Below are positions 51,550 to 61,067 of a stretch of 64,000 nt of DNA, piece by piece. Numbering within the stretch: the stretch's first letter is position 1; the number at the start of each line of letters is the position of its first letter. Source of the DNA: an uncultured Pseudomonadota bacterium (GTDB lineage Bacteria; Pseudomonadota; Alphaproteobacteria; RF32; CAG-239); contig CABUWG010000003.1 of assembly GCA_902495305.1 (NCBI GenBank), positions 1 through 64,000 on the forward strand, in the 5' to 3' direction. The translations under genes were made by a program, and so were the position numbers. The notes under the pieces were generated by a model. That model had not been told where the DNA came from. It worked only from the letters and a program-made list of their open reading frames with translations, and did not search any database.

Positions 51550-53169
51550 TTATTTATCAAGATAGTTTTTCACTTGTTTATAAGTCAAAAGCTGCGGCAA
51601 AATCACATAACCGCTGTCCTTTCCGCTGTAATAAACATAGAGCGGTACACTGTTGCGTCCAAAAGCCGCCAGCGCCTCGGTAATCTCCGGATCATCATTG
51701 GTCCAGTCCGCCTTAAACAGCAAAATCTTCTTTTCTTTCACCAGCTTTTCAAAGTCTTTGCTGTTCAAAACCAAAGATTCGTTCGCCAGACAGGTAATGC
51801 ACCATTTTGCGGTAAAGTCTACAAAAACGGCATGACCGTCCGCCACCAGCTTTTCAACTTTGGCTTTGTTATAGACCTCCCATTCCAGATTTGTCGCCCC
51901 GCTGCTGACGGCACTGCGCAGAACCAGCTGGCTTTGCAGCACCCAGACCAGCCATAAACAGGTTAACAAAACCGGAATAGCAAAAATTTTCTTCAAAACC
52001 GCCATCCATTTTCCGGGACGCGGCAGCATTTTATGAACAGCCTTCGGAAAAAATCCGACAAGAGCAAAGGGCAGGGCATATCCCAGCGCCAGAGCAATAA
52101 AGACCGGAAAATAAACATAAGTCGGCTGCGTCAGCGTATATCCGATGGCAATCCCCATAAACGGAGCCGTGCAGGGGCTGGCAATCAACACGGCAAAAAA
52201 TCCGGTTGCAAAAGCGCTGATTTTCTTTTTTGAAGCCGTAACCCGTCCCAGCTTGTCAGCAAACAAATTCGGCAGATGAATCCAGTCCATCAGCAGCAAA
52301 AACACAACAATAAAGACTGCCAGCATAATCCCGACAAACAACGGCGACTGCAGCTGGAAACCCCAGCCGACCTGTTCGCCTTGCCAGCGCAAAAGCAACA
52401 GAATCCCTGCGGTAATCAGAAAAGACAATACCACGCCAAGCGTGTATAACAACGCTTCCTGCCGCATTTGCTTCGGTTTGATACTTCCCTGAACCAAAGA
52501 AATGGCCTTGATAGTCAATATCGGAAAAATACAGGGCATAAAGTTAAGAATAATCCCGCCGGCAAAAGCCATGGCCAAAATCAGCAAAAGATTGTAAGCC
52601 GGCGCTTCTGCGGAAAGATCAGACGTCTTAAAACTCCGCTGTGCCGTTTGCATCTCATTGCGCCACTCGTTTCCGGGCAGAACATTCAAATCAGTTATCG
52701 GAAGGCTGAGCGTCCGCACCATTTTTTCAGGAATACACTCCTCATAACAGGCCAGCCATTTAATCTCCACCTCCAAATCCTGAACCCGCTCCGGACGGTC
52801 AATCGGCACAATCGTTGCGGTATAATAAGCAATGGTATCATATCCATGCTGAACAATCTTGCCTTTCTTAAAATCTTTGGGCTTGCTCCAGCGGACGTTT
52901 TCAAGCTTATACCCCTCGGGCAGCTTCCAGTTAACCTCCGTCGGCCGGCCGATATCCCCCGGATTCTGAGCAAAAATATGCCAGCCGTTTAGCATTGAAA
53001 ACTTAACCAGCACGTCAAGAGCCTGCTTCTCATTAATCTCGTCGGTACTTGTCATAACCTTGACAGACACCTTGTCCGTCGTACCTTCAACACTCAGAGC
53101 CGAACATTCCTTTGTCCAAATCCCGATAAAGCTCAAAACCGCCGCAGCAAAGACCAAAAATTTATTCAT
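51550..53169 (-). CDS. thiol:disulfide reductase, DsbD/ScsB type
   Basis: The protein moves electrons from cytoplasmic thioredoxin through the inner membrane to periplasmic thiol partners. The 539-residue form has a signal peptide, an N-terminal DsbD-alpha-like domain with WLACYEECIPE (Cys pair), a CcdA-like membrane domain with NFMPCIFPI and SPCTAPFMG (each with a redox Cys), and a C-terminal thioredoxin domain with KWCITCLANE (CxxC). All six redox cysteines are present. CAGGAAG precedes the ATG. The next gene upstream, 21 bases away, is a CDP-alcohol phosphatidyltransferase. Confidence 0.93.
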   Translation of the reverse strand: MNKFLVFAAAVLSFIGIWTKECSALSVEGTTDKVSVKVMTSTDEINEKQALDVLVKFSMLNGWHIFAQNPGDIGRPTEVNWKLPEGYKLENVRWSKPKDFKKGKIVQHGYDTIAYYTATIVPIDRPERVQDLEVEIKWLACYEECIPEKMVRTLSLPITDLNVLPGNEWRNEMQTAQRSFKTSDLSAEAPAYNLLLILAMAFAGGIILNFMPCIFPILTIKAISLVQGSIKPKQMRQEALLYTLGVVLSFLITAGILLLLRWQGEQVGWGFQLQSPLFVGIMLAVFIVVFLLLMDWIHLPNLFADKLGRVTASKKKISAFATGFFAVLIASPCTAPFMGIAIGYTLTQPTYVYFPVFIALALGYALPFALVGFFPKAVHKMLPRPGKWMAVLKKIFAIPVLLTCLWLVWVLQSQLVLRSAVSSGATNLEWEVYNKAKVEKLVADGHAVFVDFTAKWCITCLANESLVLNSKDFEKLVKEKKILLFKADWTNDDPEITEALAAFGRNSVPLYVYYSGKDSGYVILPQLLTYKQVKNYLDK

Positions 53170-53190
53170 GCAAAACTTCCTGTCGTCCGG

Positions 53191-53901
53191 TTACTGTTTG
53201 CGACGTGAAATCACAAAACTGTAATAAGCCGTAATCATAATGCTCAAAGCCTTGATAAAGCACAACACGCCCAGAATAATCGCCAGCGGCATAAACCAAT
53301 AGGGTAAAACGCACATAATCAGCAGAACAACCAGCGTCTCAAAACCCTGAGCCAGCCCTCCCAGATAAAAAGGCGACATTCCGAGCTTAATCTCCTGCGA
53401 ACTTTTTGTCTTATAAGCCACCACGGCATAAGCCAGCATGGAACAGGCCGAAGCAGTAAAAGCCAAAAGCAGAAAAGCGGCGGCAACGGCATTTTGCGCC
53501 GGATTGGCCAGCGCGAACCCGAAAATAACGCCGGCATAAAAAACATAATCCAATGTAGCATCAAGAAAAACGCCAAAATCCGTCACCTGCGAATTGCGGG
53601 CAATTGCACCGTCCAGCGCATCGCATATCCGGTTCAGGATAATGCACAAAATAGCAGTGGCATACATTTCCAGAGCCAGAAAATTGATTGTAAAAATACC
53701 GATAACAAACCCGATAAGCGTCATCAGATTTGCCGATATCCCCATTTTGGCCAGAGATTTTCCCAAATCATTCAAAAAAGAACGCACAATCAGCCGCAGG
53801 TTTTCCAGCGTACTGCCGGTCTTTTTCACAGCCTGCCGGACTTTAATTGTAACGGAATGGTTATAAATACGATTAAATGTTGATTTTATTTTCTGAAACA
53901 T
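53191..53901 (-). CDS. CDP-alcohol phosphatidyltransferase
   Basis: The 236-residue membrane protein carries the family motif D-x2-D-G-x2-A-R-x8-G-x3-D-x3-D, here CDALDGAIARNSQVTDFG then FLDATLD. Six hydrophobic segments follow. Members make phosphatidylglycerol phosphate, phosphatidylserine, phosphatidylinositol and related lipids; the substrate here is not clear. An amphipathic N-terminus (residues 1-50) is longer than usual. It heads a two-gene unit with dsbD. Confidence 0.88.
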   Translation of the reverse strand: MFQKIKSTFNRIYNHSVTIKVRQAVKKTGSTLENLRLIVRSFLNDLGKSLAKMGISANLMTLIGFVIGIFTINFLALEMYATAILCIILNRICDALDGAIARNSQVTDFGVFLDATLDYVFYAGVIFGFALANPAQNAVAAAFLLLAFTASACSMLAYAVVAYKTKSSQEIKLGMSPFYLGGLAQGFETLVVLLIMCVLPYWFMPLAIILGVLCFIKALSIMITAYYSFVISRRKQ

Positions 53902-53998
53902 AGTATACTGCCTTCCTATATTGCCAATGTTTATTACCCATATATGATAAACATTTTTTGCAAAAAATAAAGGTATAAAGCGGGAGTGTTAAAAAATA

Positions 53999-55012
53999 AT
54001 GCGTATCTTAAAATATTTCTTTCTGGCCGGCTCGGTTGCCGTCTTGGCTTATCTGATATTCTTTAATGAAACCCGTTTTCAGGAAATTCGGGGCAAAGCC
54101 TTCAATACTTATTACAGTATCAAAATCAAAACCCCGCACAAAAATGCCGGCCTCAACCGCAAGATTCAGGAAGAACTGGAAAAAGTCAACAGCCAGATGT
54201 CCGTTTTTGAGCCCGGTTCGGAAATTAATAACATCAACGAAACGCCGGCCAAACAGACCATTGAGCTGTCTGACGAAATGAGCGGCCTCTTGCAAGAGGC
54301 CTATAATATATATGTCATGAGCAACGGAAATTTTGACCCGACGGTCGGAAAACTTGTTGACCTCTGGGGTTTTGGCACAAAAAAAACCATTGAATTCCCC
54401 AAAGACGAAGACATCAAGGCCGCGCTCAAGCTCACCGGCTTCAACAAAGTCCGCTTCAGCAGCAATTATAAGAGCCTGAAAAAAGACATCAGCGACATCA
54501 ACATCAACCTGTCTGCCATTGCCAAAGGTTATGCCGTTGACAAAGTGGCAGAATTGTTAAAAAACGAAGGCTATAACGATTTTGTTGTCGAAATCGGCGG
54601 AGAAGTCGCCGCTTCCGGAGAAAAATCCGAACAAACCAAAGGCTGGAATGTCGGAATCAAAATGCCGAACAGCGAAGAAAACGCCGCGGTTGTCACCATG
54701 CACAATATGAGCGTCGCCACCTCGGGAGACTACCGCAACTACTTTTATTACAATGACAAACGCTATTCTCACACAATCATCCCCAAGACCGGATATCCGG
54801 TAGAACATAAATTGGCTTCCGTAACTGTATTTAACAAAAGCTGCATGACGGCAGACGGGCTTGCCACCGCCATTATGGTGATGGGCGAAAAAGAGGGTCT
54901 GAGCTTTGCCGACCGCAACAAAATTCCGGCAGTCTTCTTTGTCCGCACGGATAACAACGACTACGAGATGATTGTCTCCCAAAGCGCCAAAAAACTTCTG
55001 GAAAACAAATGA
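53999..55012 (+). CDS. apbE: FAD:protein FMN transferase ApbE
   Basis: ApbE attaches FMN covalently to threonine residues of target proteins in the periplasm, using FAD and Mg2+. The 337-residue protein has an N-terminal membrane helix in place of a lipobox and the family signatures FDPTVGKLVDLWGFG, LSAIAKGYAVDKVAELL, FVVEIGGEVAASG and THxxPKTG-like SHTIIPKTGYPV. It is directly followed by rseC and the rnf genes. Its likely targets are RnfG and RnfD, which carry the flavinylation motifs. The overlap with rseC (ATGA) indicates one operon. Confidence 0.95.
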   Translation: MRILKYFFLAGSVAVLAYLIFFNETRFQEIRGKAFNTYYSIKIKTPHKNAGLNRKIQEELEKVNSQMSVFEPGSEINNINETPAKQTIELSDEMSGLLQEAYNIYVMSNGNFDPTVGKLVDLWGFGTKKTIEFPKDEDIKAALKLTGFNKVRFSSNYKSLKKDISDININLSAIAKGYAVDKVAELLKNEGYNDFVVEIGGEVAASGEKSEQTKGWNVGIKMPNSEENAAVVTMHNMSVATSGDYRNYFYYNDKRYSHTIIPKTGYPVEHKLASVTVFNKSCMTADGLATAIMVMGEKEGLSFADRNKIPAVFFVRTDNNDYEMIVSQSAKKLLENK

Positions 55013-55422
55013 TACCGATAGAACATCAGGCTGTTGTTACAAAAGTTTCTGACGGAGAACTGACCGTCTGCGTCCCGCGGCAGTCTGCCTGCGGAACTTG
55101 TCCGGCAGCGGGACTATGCGGCATGAAAGAAAGCAAAGAACAAATCTTCTCAATTGCGGTGACGGATTCTTCGGCCTACAACCGCGGAGATTCCGTCATT
55201 GTCACGCTCAACCCGCGGCTGGGGTGGATATCCGTCCTGTTTTGCTACGCTTTTCCGCTGCTGCTAATGCTTTCAGTGCTGTTTTCCTGCCAATATTTCG
55301 GCCAAAACGAAATATTTAGTGGTATTACTGCGATAATTGTCTTGATTCCTTATTATTTTCTCTTATTCTTAGGAAGACATTATTTTAAGAAAAAATTTAC
55401 TTTTAAAATAACCAGACAATAA
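55009..55422 (+). CDS. RseC/MucC-family protein
   Basis: The 137-residue protein has a cytoplasmic N-terminal part with cysteines CVPRQSACGTCPAAGLCG (Cys21, 28, 31, 37), followed by two membrane helices (ISVLFCYAFPLLLMLSVLFS and IFSGITAIIVLIPYYFLLFL) and a basic tail. RseC proteins are linked to the SoxR-reducing and Rnf/Rsx systems. Here it precedes rnfB in the operon, the order that I recall from Bacteroides. The start overlaps apbE by four bases. Confidence 0.9.
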   Translation: MIPIEHQAVVTKVSDGELTVCVPRQSACGTCPAAGLCGMKESKEQIFSIAVTDSSAYNRGDSVIVTLNPRLGWISVLFCYAFPLLLMLSVLFSCQYFGQNEIFSGITAIIVLIPYYFLLFLGRHYFKKKFTFKITRQ

Positions 55423-55457
55423 CTCCGTTTTTTATTTAACTTTTTTGAGACAATATT

Positions 55458-56297
55458 ATGGATAACATTATATTAACAGACTTTCTAACTCTGACGGCCA
55501 TCGCCTTAACCGCCGCCCTGATTCTGTATTTTGTCTCGCAAAAGTTCAAAGTAGACGAAGATCCGCGCATTGCCGATATAGAAGCCATGCTGCCTCAGGC
55601 CAACTGCGGCGCCTGCGGGCGTGCAGGGTGTCATGATTTTGCCGTTGCCTGCACCAAATGCACGCCTCAGGGCTTTGCCAAATTATACTGTCCGGTCGGC
55701 GGTCAAAAAGTCATGAACAAAGTTGCCGCCTATCTGGGCATGGAAGCCGCTGTCAAAGAAGATACCGTTGCCGTTTTGCGCTGTAACGGAAGCTGCCAAA
55801 ACGCTCCGGCCAAAATTGATTACAACGGCATCCAATTCTGCCGGATTGCCAACACGATTTCAAGCGGACAAAGCGGCTGTCCGGACGGCTGCCTGCGTCT
55901 GGGAGACTGTGTCAAAGTTTGCAAGTTCGGTGCCTTAAGCCTGAACCCGCAAACCGGCCTGCCACAGGTAGACGCGGACAAATGCACTTCCTGCGGCGCC
56001 TGCGTCAACATCTGTCCGCGCCATCTTTTTGAAATCCGCCCCAAAGGCCTGAATAACGAAAGAGTCTATGTCGCCTGCCGTAACCGCCAAAAAGGCGCCG
56101 TTGCCCGCAAAAACTGCTCCGCGGCCTGCATTGGCTGCATGAAATGTGCCAAAATCTGCCCCGAGATAAAAATCGAGGACAACCTGTCTTATATTCCGAC
56201 AGACGTAAACGCTGCCCAATTCGGTGCCAAACTGGCCGAAACCTGCCCGACCGAAGCCATTGTTCACGTTCAGCCGAAAGGACAACCGCATGACTAA
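55458..56297 (+). CDS. rnfB: Rnf electron transport complex subunit B
   Basis: RnfB accepts electrons and carries Fe-S clusters. The 279-residue protein has an N-terminal membrane helix, a domain with CGACGRAGCHDFAVAC (4Fe-4S of the RnfB type), and a ferredoxin part with CVKVCKFGAL, CTSCGACVNICP and CIGCMKCAKICP. Its stop lies eight bases into rnfC. The start has a weak ribosome site. The number of Cys clusters matches active RnfB. Confidence 0.95.
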   Translation: MDNIILTDFLTLTAIALTAALILYFVSQKFKVDEDPRIADIEAMLPQANCGACGRAGCHDFAVACTKCTPQGFAKLYCPVGGQKVMNKVAAYLGMEAAVKEDTVAVLRCNGSCQNAPAKIDYNGIQFCRIANTISSGQSGCPDGCLRLGDCVKVCKFGALSLNPQTGLPQVDADKCTSCGACVNICPRHLFEIRPKGLNNERVYVACRNRQKGAVARKNCSAACIGCMKCAKICPEIKIEDNLSYIPTDVNAAQFGAKLAETCPTEAIVHVQPKGQPHD

Positions 56298-57615
56298 AAC
56301 CTTTCCGATAGGCGGGATTCACCCCCGAAAATACAAACTGGCCGCTGATATTGCAATTACGGATGCCGGACTCCCTGAATACGTTTACATTCCGGTCAAA
56401 CAACACGCCGGTGCACCGGCCAAAATCGTGGTCGCTCAGGGCGACAAAGTCAAAGCCGGCACGCTGCTGGCTGCCGCCGACGGCATTGTTTCCGCACCGG
56501 TTCACTCATCCGTTTCCGGTGAGGTTGTCAAAATCAGTCAGGAAGAGGGGCGCTGCGGATATTATGAAAATACCGTTACCATCAAAGTCGAAGGCAATGA
56601 ATTTGCTGACGGCATTGATACGACGGACGCTGTCGTTGCCGAAATCCCCGACAGCACGGAAGAAATCATGCGCCGCATTCGCAATGCCGGCATTGTCGGT
56701 ATGGGCGGAGCAGGGTACCCGACCCCGATAAAAACCACGGTTCCGGAAGGCCGCAAAGCAGAATACCTCATTGTCAACGGCATTGAATGCGAGCCTTTTC
56801 TCTGCGCGGACGATCGTCTGATGCAGGAAAAAGCCGAAGAAATCATTATCGGCGCCAAAATCATCAATAAACTGCTCGGCATTCAAAAGGCCGTCATCGC
56901 TATCGACGAGAACAAGCCACGTGCCATAGAAATCATGACCCGCCTGACCAAAAGCTATGTCGGCGTTAATGTCAGGATTTGTAAAACAAAATATCCTCAG
57001 GGCGGAGAAAAACAGTTGATTGCTGCCATTACCGGACGGGAAGTCCCGATTGCCAAACTGCCGATAGACGTCGGCTGCGTCGTCCAAAACGCCGGTACGG
57101 TCTTTGCCGTTTATGAGGCCGTCATGAAGAAAAAACCGCTGATTGAGCGTATTGTAACGGTAAGCGGAGATGCCGCCGAAAAATCAGCCAACTTCAGGGT
57201 ACGCATTGGCACGCCGGCAGAATTCTTAATCAATAAAATCGGCGGCGTAACAGAAAAAACAGACGAAATCATCTTTGGCGGACCTTTTATGGGAACCTCT
57301 GTTACCAATTTAAAAGCTCCGGTCACCAAATTAACCTCCGGCATTCTGCTTCTCTCTGCCAATCTGGCGGAAAAAGAACCGGAAACCGCCTGCATCCGCT
57401 GCGGCAAATGCGTTGATGCCTGCCCGCAAGGCTTAATGCCGTTTGAGATTGCCCGTTACGCCCGAAACAATGACTTCTCGCAAATCATGCGGCTCCACGC
57501 CCGCGACTGCATTGAATGCGGCTCCTGCGCCTATATCTGTCCGGCACGCATTCCGCTATTGGATTATTGCAAAATGAGCAAAGCAGAAGCTAAAAAAATA
57601 TTGAAAAAACAATAA
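56290..57615 (+). CDS. rnfC: Rnf electron transport complex subunit C
   Basis: RnfC binds NADH and FMN at the cytoplasmic side and passes electrons to ferredoxin-type clusters. The 441-residue protein has the GGIHPRKYK start, GDKVKAGTLLAAADG, the NAD/FMN-binding GMGGAGYPTPIKT and the two ferredoxin clusters CIRCGKCVDACPQG and CIECGSCAYICPARI near the C-terminus. The C-terminal repeat extension seen in E. coli RsxC is absent. ATG 56290 is used; a longer frame is inside rnfB. Confidence 0.96.
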   Translation: MTKTFPIGGIHPRKYKLAADIAITDAGLPEYVYIPVKQHAGAPAKIVVAQGDKVKAGTLLAAADGIVSAPVHSSVSGEVVKISQEEGRCGYYENTVTIKVEGNEFADGIDTTDAVVAEIPDSTEEIMRRIRNAGIVGMGGAGYPTPIKTTVPEGRKAEYLIVNGIECEPFLCADDRLMQEKAEEIIIGAKIINKLLGIQKAVIAIDENKPRAIEIMTRLTKSYVGVNVRICKTKYPQGGEKQLIAAITGREVPIAKLPIDVGCVVQNAGTVFAVYEAVMKKKPLIERIVTVSGDAAEKSANFRVRIGTPAEFLINKIGGVTEKTDEIIFGGPFMGTSVTNLKAPVTKLTSGILLLSANLAEKEPETACIRCGKCVDACPQGLMPFEIARYARNNDFSQIMRLHARDCIECGSCAYICPARIPLLDYCKMSKAEAKKILKKQ

Positions 57616-57626
57616 GGTCAAGAACT

Positions 57627-58628
57627 ATGTTAAAGATATCTTCCGCACCGCACATGGCCTCTCCCGTCAGTACCAAAAGTCTGATGAAAAATGTCGTCAT
57701 CGCATTAATGCCTGCCGTTCTGGCTGCTTTGCTGATTTTCGGCTTCAATGCCTTTCAGGTCTTGCTCACCTCCGTTGCTGCCTGTGTTGCCTGCGAATAT
57801 TTGATTTGCCGTTACTTTTTAAAAACGCCGCCGACAACCGGAGATTTTTCGGCAGTCATTACCGGCATTCTGCTGGGTTTCAACCTGCCGAGCAGCATTC
57901 CGCTATGGATGATTTTGATTGGCGCTTTCTTTGCTATCGGCATTACCAAAATGGCTTACGGCGGTCTGGGAAAAAATCTGTTCAATCCGGCACTGGTCGG
58001 CCGCGTCTTTCTGTTTGTATCTTTTCCGCAGCAAATGACAACCTGGCCGCAGCCGCAGTTCGGAAACTTCTTTGCCGCGGATGCCCAAACCGGAGCAACC
58101 ACACTCGGAATTTTAAAACATCTGAGCCCGGAAACATTAAGTAACGGTTTAACAAAGTATAGCTATCATATTGATAATGTGCCGAGTTACCTTAATATGT
58201 TTCTGGGAAATACCGGCGGCAGCTTAGGCGAAGTTTCTGCACTTGCCTTACTCATTGGCCTTTTTTATATGCTTTCTAAAAAGGTAATCACTTGGCATAT
58301 TCCCTTTTATTATCTTTCAACCGTGTTTATCTTAACCTCAATCATGTGGTTCTTCAAACAAACGCCAAATCTTGATCCGGTGGCACATCTGCTTTCCGGC
58401 GGTTTAATTCTGGGCGCTGTCTTTATGGCAACAGATTATGTAACCTCTCCGATGACAACCAACGGCAAAATCATCTTTGCCGTCGGCTGCGGAGCCCTGA
58501 CGGTTATCATCCGTGTATTCAGCGCATATCCGGAAGGCGTTTCTTTTGCCATTTTAATTATGAACGCATTTGTACCGTTGATTGACCGCTGGTGCATTCC
58601 GCGGGTTTACGGAGCAGGGAGAAAATAA
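57627..58628 (+). CDS. rnfD: Rnf electron transport complex subunit D
   Basis: RnfD is an integral membrane flavoprotein. The 333-residue protein has about nine transmembrane helices and the flavinylation motif TGATTLG, in which Thr158 is the predicted site of FMN attachment by ApbE. PTTGDFSAVITGILLGFNLPSS and GGLGKNLFNPALVGR are typical family stretches. It lies 11 bases after rnfC and is followed directly by rnfG. Confidence 0.95.
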   Translation: MLKISSAPHMASPVSTKSLMKNVVIALMPAVLAALLIFGFNAFQVLLTSVAACVACEYLICRYFLKTPPTTGDFSAVITGILLGFNLPSSIPLWMILIGAFFAIGITKMAYGGLGKNLFNPALVGRVFLFVSFPQQMTTWPQPQFGNFFAADAQTGATTLGILKHLSPETLSNGLTKYSYHIDNVPSYLNMFLGNTGGSLGEVSALALLIGLFYMLSKKVITWHIPFYYLSTVFILTSIMWFFKQTPNLDPVAHLLSGGLILGAVFMATDYVTSPMTTNGKIIFAVGCGALTVIIRVFSAYPEGVSFAILIMNAFVPLIDRWCIPRVYGAGRK

Positions 58629-59204
58629 ATGAGCAAACCCGCCAGTACCTTAAAAAACATGATCTTGGCAATGACAATTGTTGCCGGATTGTCCGCCCTG
58701 ATTTTAAGTATCAGCTACAAAATTACGCAGGAACCGATAAAAAAAGCTCAGGATGCTAAAAAGCTTGAGGCCATTCAGGCCGTTTTGCCGCCGGATTACG
58801 ATAATAATCCCTATCAGGAACGCCTGACCATTTCCGGCAGCAATATTGAGCTTTATCCGGCCAGACAAGGCACAAAAATCACCTCCGTTGCCATGAAGAC
58901 ATACAGCAACAATGCCTTCAGCGGCCGTCTGGAGTTGATTGTCGGTTTTTTGCTTGACGGTACCATCACCGATTATAAAGTCGTCAGCCATAAAGAAACC
59001 CCCGGTCTGGGCTCCAAAGTCACAGAAGAAAAGTTCGCCCGCCAACTTCGCGGTTTTAACATTACCAAACAAAAATTAAAGGTAAGACAAGACGACGGTG
59101 ACATAGACGCCGTCACATCCGCCACCATCAGCTCGCGAGCCGTTCTGGACGCCATTCAACGGGCTTATGACAATTACATCAAATTCAGTACATTGGGAAA
59201 CTAA
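58629..59204 (+). CDS. rnfG: Rnf electron transport complex subunit G
   Basis: RnfG is a membrane-anchored periplasmic flavoprotein. The 191-residue protein has an N-terminal membrane helix, the FMN-binding region LVGFLLDGTITDYKVVSHKETPGLGSKVTE, and the flavinylation motif DAVTSATISS with predicted FMN-Thr166. It starts on the base after rnfD and has an AGGGAGA ribosome site. Confidence 0.95.
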   Translation: MSKPASTLKNMILAMTIVAGLSALILSISYKITQEPIKKAQDAKKLEAIQAVLPPDYDNNPYQERLTISGSNIELYPARQGTKITSVAMKTYSNNAFSGRLELIVGFLLDGTITDYKVVSHKETPGLGSKVTEEKFARQLRGFNITKQKLKVRQDDGDIDAVTSATISSRAVLDAIQRAYDNYIKFSTLGN

Positions 59205-59207
59205 GAC

Positions 59208-59807
59208 ATGAGCAACCAAAGTTATGAAAATCTGACCAGAGGCATTATCAAAGAGAACCCGACCTTTGTAATGCTGCTCGGAATGTGCCCGACTCTGGGC
59301 GTCACCACCTCCGCCGCTAACGGGCTGGGAATGGGGCTGGCAACACTGTTTGTCCTGATCCTGTCTAATTTTGCCATATCTTCGGTCAAAAACGTCATCC
59401 CCGATATGGTGCGCATTCCTTGTTATATCGTAATTATCGCCTCTTTTGTCACTGTCGTAGACCTTCTGATGGCGGCCTATCTTCCGTCTTTGCATGCCCG
59501 TCTTGGAATCTTCATTCCGCTGATTGTCGTCAACTGCATTATTTTGGGACGCGCCGAGGCCTTTGCCTCCAAAAATACAATCTGGCAGTCTGTTCTTGAT
59601 GCCATAGGCATGGGAATAGGCTTTACCGGCGCTTTAACCCTGTTGGGCATTGTGCGCGAGATTTTGGGCATGGGCTCTGTTTTTGGCTGGAAGTTTGTGG
59701 CTGAAGGTGCAGATACCATGATGTTATTCATCATGCCCCCCGGCGCTTTTCTGGCCTTGGCCGGACTTGTTATTGTCTTTAACAAAATCACCGGAGCAGG
59801 CAAATGA
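59208..59807 (+). CDS. rnfE: Rnf electron transport complex subunit E
   Basis: The 199-residue integral membrane protein shows NPTFVMLLGMCPTLGVTTSAANG (with the conserved Cys), LMAAYLPSLHARLGIFIPLIVVNC and GIGFTGALTLLGIVREILG. Six transmembrane helices are visible. Together with RnfA it forms the symmetric membrane core of the complex. The stop overlaps the rnfA start by four bases. Confidence 0.95.
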   Translation: MSNQSYENLTRGIIKENPTFVMLLGMCPTLGVTTSAANGLGMGLATLFVLILSNFAISSVKNVIPDMVRIPCYIVIIASFVTVVDLLMAAYLPSLHARLGIFIPLIVVNCIILGRAEAFASKNTIWQSVLDAIGMGIGFTGALTLLGIVREILGMGSVFGWKFVAEGADTMMLFIMPPGAFLALAGLVIVFNKITGAGK

Positions 59808-60379
59808 GTTATATTATGATTTTTATCAGTGCAATCTTTGTCAATAATATTGTATTGTCACAATTTCTGGGTATCTGCCCGTTTTTGGGCGTGTCCAAAA
59901 ACAGCTCCACCGCTGCCGGTATGGGAATGGCCGTCATGTTCGTCATGACCTTGTCAACCATTGCCACCTATCTGGCTTATTACCTGCTGTTGGTTCCGTA
60001 TCATTTGGAATTTATGATTACGGTTGTCTTTATTCTGATTATTGCTTCTTTAGTACAAATGGTAGAAATTATCCTCAAAAAAGTTTCTCCGGCATTATAT
60101 CAGGCTCTGGGCATTTTCCTGCCTCTGATTACAACCAACTGTGCCGTTCTCGGTATCGCCATTCTTGCCGTCCAAAAAGACTACAATCTGACACATGCCG
60201 TTTGCTATGCTCTGGCAAATGCTATGGGCTTTACGCTGGCAATCATTCTTTTTGCCGGACTGCGGGAAAGAATTAATTTAAACGCTTTGCCGCATGCCAT
60301 GCGCGGCACGCCGATTACGCTTATCACGGCCGGACTTTTGTCTCTGGCCTTTATGGGCTTTGCCGGAATAGGGAACTAA
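59804..60379 (+). CDS. rnfA: Rnf electron transport complex subunit A
   Basis: The 191-residue protein is related to RnfE but with inverted topology. It has FVNNIVLSQFLGICPFLGVSKN, LGIFLPLITTNCAVLGIAIL and FTLAIILFAGLRERINL, with the Cys residues in the places that hold the membrane 2Fe-2S cluster of the complex. It ends the operon and is followed by a terminator. The full set rnfB-C-D-G-E-A is present. Confidence 0.96.
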   Translation: MSYIMIFISAIFVNNIVLSQFLGICPFLGVSKNSSTAAGMGMAVMFVMTLSTIATYLAYYLLLVPYHLEFMITVVFILIIASLVQMVEIILKKVSPALYQALGIFLPLITTNCAVLGIAILAVQKDYNLTHAVCYALANAMGFTLAIILFAGLRERINLNALPHAMRGTPITLITAGLLSLAFMGFAGIGN

Positions 60380-60386
60380 ACCAACA

Positions 60387-60416
60387 AAAAACCTGCTCCC
60401 AAAGAAGCAGGTTTTT
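60387..60416. terminator. terminator of the rnf operon
   Basis: AAAAACCTGCT and AGCAGGTTTTT form a perfect stem followed by T. It lies between rnfA and the leftward uracil-DNA glycosylase gene and can serve both. Confidence 0.9.
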
Positions 60417-60431
60417 CTTTTAACATGCCTT

Positions 60432-61067
60432 TCAACACAATTCTTTCAATTTCCGCACAATGTCCCGAAACATCTCATAAGTCAAAACGCCGGTATTCAC
60501 ATTATAACGCGAGGTATGATAAGAATTCAGCATCAACAGATTGTGCTTATCCAAACGATGAACGGCTCCATGAGCAAACTTAAACGCGGCTTTTTTATAC
60601 CCCAGCACGCCGAGCAGGGCACTGTGCGCAACCGCTCCCAACGTCAAAATCACCTTCAAATTCGGCATCGAACGGATTTCCTCAATCAAATAATGCCCAC
60701 AATTATTCACTTCCTCGCCGGTCACTTTATTTTGCGGCGGCACACAACGGACAGAATTGGTAATCCGGACATTCCGCAATTCAAAGCCGTCATCTTTACG
60801 TTTCTGATATTCCCCTTCGGCAAAGCCAAACTTTTTCAAAATCGGATAAAGCACATCGCCGGCATAATCATTGGTAAAAGGCCGTGCGGTCTGATTAGCG
60901 CCGTTCAACCCCGGAGCCAGCCCGATAATCAGAATTTCGGCATCCAAACTGCCAAAAGAAGGAACCGGCCCGTTATAATACGTCGGAAACTTCTTTTCAT
61001 TCTCATGCCGAAAAGCAATCAAACGGCTGCATTTTTCACATTTTTTATCAGGGCAAACAAAATTCAT
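60432..61067 (-). CDS. family 5 uracil-DNA glycosylase
   Basis: The enzyme removes uracil and related bases from DNA. The 211-residue protein has the 4Fe-4S cysteines (CPDKKCEKCSRL at the start, and CVPP), the GLAPGLNGANQTARPF motif typical of family 5 (UDGb) glycosylases and SVRCVPPQNKVT. The C-terminal LNSYHTSRYN holds the conserved His. GGAG lies before the ATG. It stands alone. Confidence 0.92.
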   Translation of the reverse strand: MNFVCPDKKCEKCSRLIAFRHENEKKFPTYYNGPVPSFGSLDAEILIIGLAPGLNGANQTARPFTNDYAGDVLYPILKKFGFAEGEYQKRKDDGFELRNVRITNSVRCVPPQNKVTGEEVNNCGHYLIEEIRSMPNLKVILTLGAVAHSALLGVLGYKKAAFKFAHGAVHRLDKHNLLMLNSYHTSRYNVNTGVLTYEMFRDIVRKLKELC

